Both the position numbers and the translations under genes were made by a program. From Acidilobaceae archaeon (GTDB lineage Archaea > Thermoproteota > Thermoprotei_A > Sulfolobales > Acidilobaceae), in contig JALURD010000083.1 of the NCBI GenBank assembly GCA_027057815.1, positions 1-15,145 on the forward strand: 15,145 bases of DNA. Reading direction: 5' to 3'. Below are positions 13,650 through 15,145 of this stretch, one piece after another. Within the stretch, counting starts at the first letter, position 1, and every line of letters starts with the position of its first letter. The notes below the pieces were generated by a model. The model saw only the letters and a list, made by a program, of their open reading frames with translations, had not been told where the DNA came from and did not search any database.

Positions 13650-14174
13650 CTAGGCCTTCCTGAGGATGACTACATCCGCCGTGTCGGCTATTGCTATCGC
13701 GTATCTGGGTGGGTGTGTACCTTTTTGCCATGCAATAAGTGCTATGACTCCCCGCGTTTCCGCCCTTAATGTTCTAGTCTCGCCTTTGCCTGTGAGCACG
13801 TAAGCTACTACATCCCTCTCCTCGACTTTGTCCCCTTCCTTCGCGACAAAGTTCACTTGCACACCATGAGCCTCAAGTAGTAGGAGCCTGGTACCCTTAG
13901 AGATGTAGAGTGCCTCGAAGCCCCGCCATGGTAGGACTACTGCAAAGCTCCTCTTAGCATTTCCTTCCAAAGGATCGAGGACTAGGTCCCAGGCATCCTC
14001 GTATATAGCCTTGCCCAAGACTATGCTTGCGCCTCTAGGACTCGATGTTAACTTGTAGGTTAGGGAATCCAGATCAACCAGCATGTACTCCCTAGCCTCG
14101 ACTCCCTCTACGTAGAGGCGTGGGAATGTCTGGTAATCCTCGGGTCCATACCTGGCAAGCTGTTGAACCGACAA
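13650..14174 (-). CDS. Archaeal protein with biotinyl/lipoyl-like fold, DUF2118-like
   Basis: A 174-residue conserved archaeal protein of unknown function. The start PRLYVEGVEAREYMLVD and the C-terminal block EGDKVEERDVVAYVLTGKGETRTLRAETRGVIALI followed by PPRYAIAIAD resemble the DUF2118 family, which is thought to fold like a biotinyl/lipoyl domain. The lysine-containing MKM-type attachment turn of true carrier domains is absent, so covalent cofactor attachment is not expected. TTG 14174 is used as start, with GGTGA/GGAG sequences upstream; the true start might lie a few codons further in. It is encoded 49 bases downstream of the polyprenyl synthase and probably co-transcribed. A link to lipid synthesis is suggested only by position. 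Family assignment is from memory of the pattern and moderately sure. Confidence 0.6.
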   Translation of the reverse strand: MSVQQLARYGPEDYQTFPRLYVEGVEAREYMLVDLDSLTYKLTSSPRGASIVLGKAIYEDAWDLVLDPLEGNAKRSFAVVLPWRGFEALYISKGTRLLLLEAHGVQVNFVAKEGDKVEERDVVAYVLTGKGETRTLRAETRGVIALIAWQKGTHPPRYAIAIADTADVVILRKA

Positions 14175-14223
14175 GCCTCTCCATCACCCTCCGGCCGCTA
14201 GGCCTGCAGTGCACGGCGGTATT

Positions 14224-15145
14224 CTACTTATCCCTCCTGATCGTGAACCATGCAAGCTCCTCGAGTGCCTTACGCGCCTCCTCATCCCTAACCGGGAGGA
14301 AGTCTAAAGCTTCAAGCGCCTCCTTAACCATGGACTCCGCGAGTCTCTCAGCGTACTCTAATGCACCACTCTTTCTGATTAACTCAGCCGCATCCCTGTA
14401 CTCTGATTCACTCGCCTTCCTGCCAAGCACGCGCCTCACCTTCTCTGCCTCATCGCCTGGCAGGCTACTCAAGGCGTATATCACGAGGAGAGTCTTCTTG
14501 CCCTGCCGTAAGTCGTTGTAGATGGGCTTACCTGTTTTCGACGGATCCCCGAAGAGGCCTAGTATGTCATCCCTTATCTGGAACGCGACGCCTATCCTAG
14601 CACCGTAGAGTCCCGCCTTATCCTCTTCAGCTTCAGTGGCCCCCGCACTTATCGCGCCCATGCGAGCGCTCGCCTCGATTAGAGCCCCTGTCTTGAGGTA
14701 CACCATATCCAAGTACTCTTGAGGCGTTACGTCCCACCTATTCTCGAACTCCATGTCAAGGGCTTGCCCCTCGCAAACCTTCTTGGCCGCCTGTGAGAAG
14801 GCCCTAGCAGCCCTGACGATGAGGTCCGGGCTTATTGAGGCCGAGACTAACGACCTGAAGGACTCAGCGTATAGAAGGTCGCCAGCCAGTATGGCGGTCT
14901 CAACACCATACTTCACATGAACAGTTGGCACTCCCCGCCTGAACTCGTCTTTATCAATTATATCATCGTGCACAAGAGTGAAGTTGTGGAAGAGCTCAAC
15001 AGCCGCGGCCAAGGGGAGTGCCCTTTCTCCAGCCTCTCTACCCCCCAATAGCCTAGCCATCAAAACGACTATGGCTGGCCTAAGCCTCTTGCCTCCAGCT
15101 CTGACTAGGTGGAGTGCCGCCTCGTAGAGATACGGTGGCTTCCCC
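14224..15145 (-). CDS. Polyprenyl synthase, probably geranylgeranyl diphosphate synthase (5' end missing)
   Basis: A trans-prenyltransferase that condenses isopentenyl diphosphate to make the C20 chain of archaeal ether lipids. About 306 residues are visible; the start lies beyond the right edge, and only some 15-30 residues should be missing from the usual length. In order it has GGKRLRP (residues 18-24 of the visible part), the first aspartate motif VHDDIID (58-64), a KTG motif (151-153) and the second motif FQIRDDILGLFGD (188-200). The second motif ends DDILG rather than DDxxD, a form common in archaeal and actinobacterial members. Phenylalanine lies five residues before the first aspartate motif, with a small threonine at minus four, the chain-length pattern of archaeal type GGPP synthases. 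ATG 15060 is internal because the conserved GGKRLRP lies upstream of it. Confidence 0.9.
   Translation of the reverse strand, partial: GKPPYLYEAALHLVRAGGKRLRPAIVVLMARLLGGREAGERALPLAAAVELFHNFTLVHDDIIDKDEFRRGVPTVHVKYGVETAILAGDLLYAESFRSLVSASISPDLIVRAARAFSQAAKKVCEGQALDMEFENRWDVTPQEYLDMVYLKTGALIEASARMGAISAGATEAEEDKAGLYGARIGVAFQIRDDILGLFGDPSKTGKPIYNDLRQGKKTLLVIYALSSLPGDEAEKVRRVLGRKASESEYRDAAELIRKSGALEYAERLAESMVKEALEALDFLPVRDEEARKALEELAWFTIRRDK

Noticed and set aside
13619..13663. C/D-box small RNA (ACGATGA ... CTGA) before the DUF2118-like gene
   Set aside because: The C box is imperfect, no D'/C' boxes lie between, and the D box falls inside the coding end of the opposite-strand gene.
1..15145. 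CRISPR array, transposase, integrase, attachment site or rRNA gene
   Set aside because: No regularly spaced direct repeats, transposase motifs or rRNA-like sequence were seen; the region reads as ordinary chromosomal DNA.

Overview
This window looks like part of a thermophilic member of the Thermoproteota (Crenarchaeota), most likely a sugar-using heterotroph of a Cdv-dividing lineage. The evidence is a CdvA/ESCRT-III pair, the archaeal-eukaryotic ribosomal protein eS25, an archaeal-type polyprenyl synthase for membrane lipids, AGG- and ATA-rich codon use, very few ATG starts, and GGTGA-type ribosome binding sites. I cannot name the genus.

Layout. Positions 1-167 hold the end of a beta-CASP metallo-beta-lactamase ribonuclease. 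A GC-rich hairpin separates it from a convergent CdvB-type ESCRT-III gene (233-904, minus), which is divergent from cdvA (1026-1739, plus). A radical SAM gene of the SplB-like group follows (1846-2994, plus). A 333-bp convergent gap (2995-3327) contains one hairpin and no convincing gene. eS25 (3328-3624, minus) lies just downstream of a four-gene carbohydrate ABC importer operon on the minus strand (8687 down to 3670), in the order binding protein, MalF-like, MalG-like, ATPase. The divergent plus-strand run 8888-12501 encodes a HypE-like AIR-synthase-fold protein, a protein with an HEAVH motif, and a CLC anion transport protein with CBS domains. A small multi-pass membrane protein follows (12636-13430). 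A convergent gap with a long GC-rich inverted repeat (13462-13574, possible structured RNA) precedes a minus-strand pair: a DUF2118-like biotinyl-fold protein and a GGPP-type polyprenyl synthase that runs off the right edge.

How the genes fit together. cdvA and the adjacent ESCRT-III gene belong to the cell-division/membrane-remodelling machinery and share one short intergenic region; no cdvC (Vps4 ATPase) is visible here. The ABC operon is a complete CUT1-type importer. Its binding protein is anchored by a C-terminal membrane helix, its TATA-like box sits inside a dyad, and a hairpin follows the binding-protein gene. The other genes look like ordinary chromosomal genes. I saw no insertion sequence, CRISPR array, tRNA or rRNA. 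The less usual items are the ESCRT-III paralog beside cdvA, the HypE-like protein lacking the C-terminal PRIC tail next to an HExxH protein, the CLC with valine at the internal proton-glutamate position, and the inverted-repeat RNA candidate.
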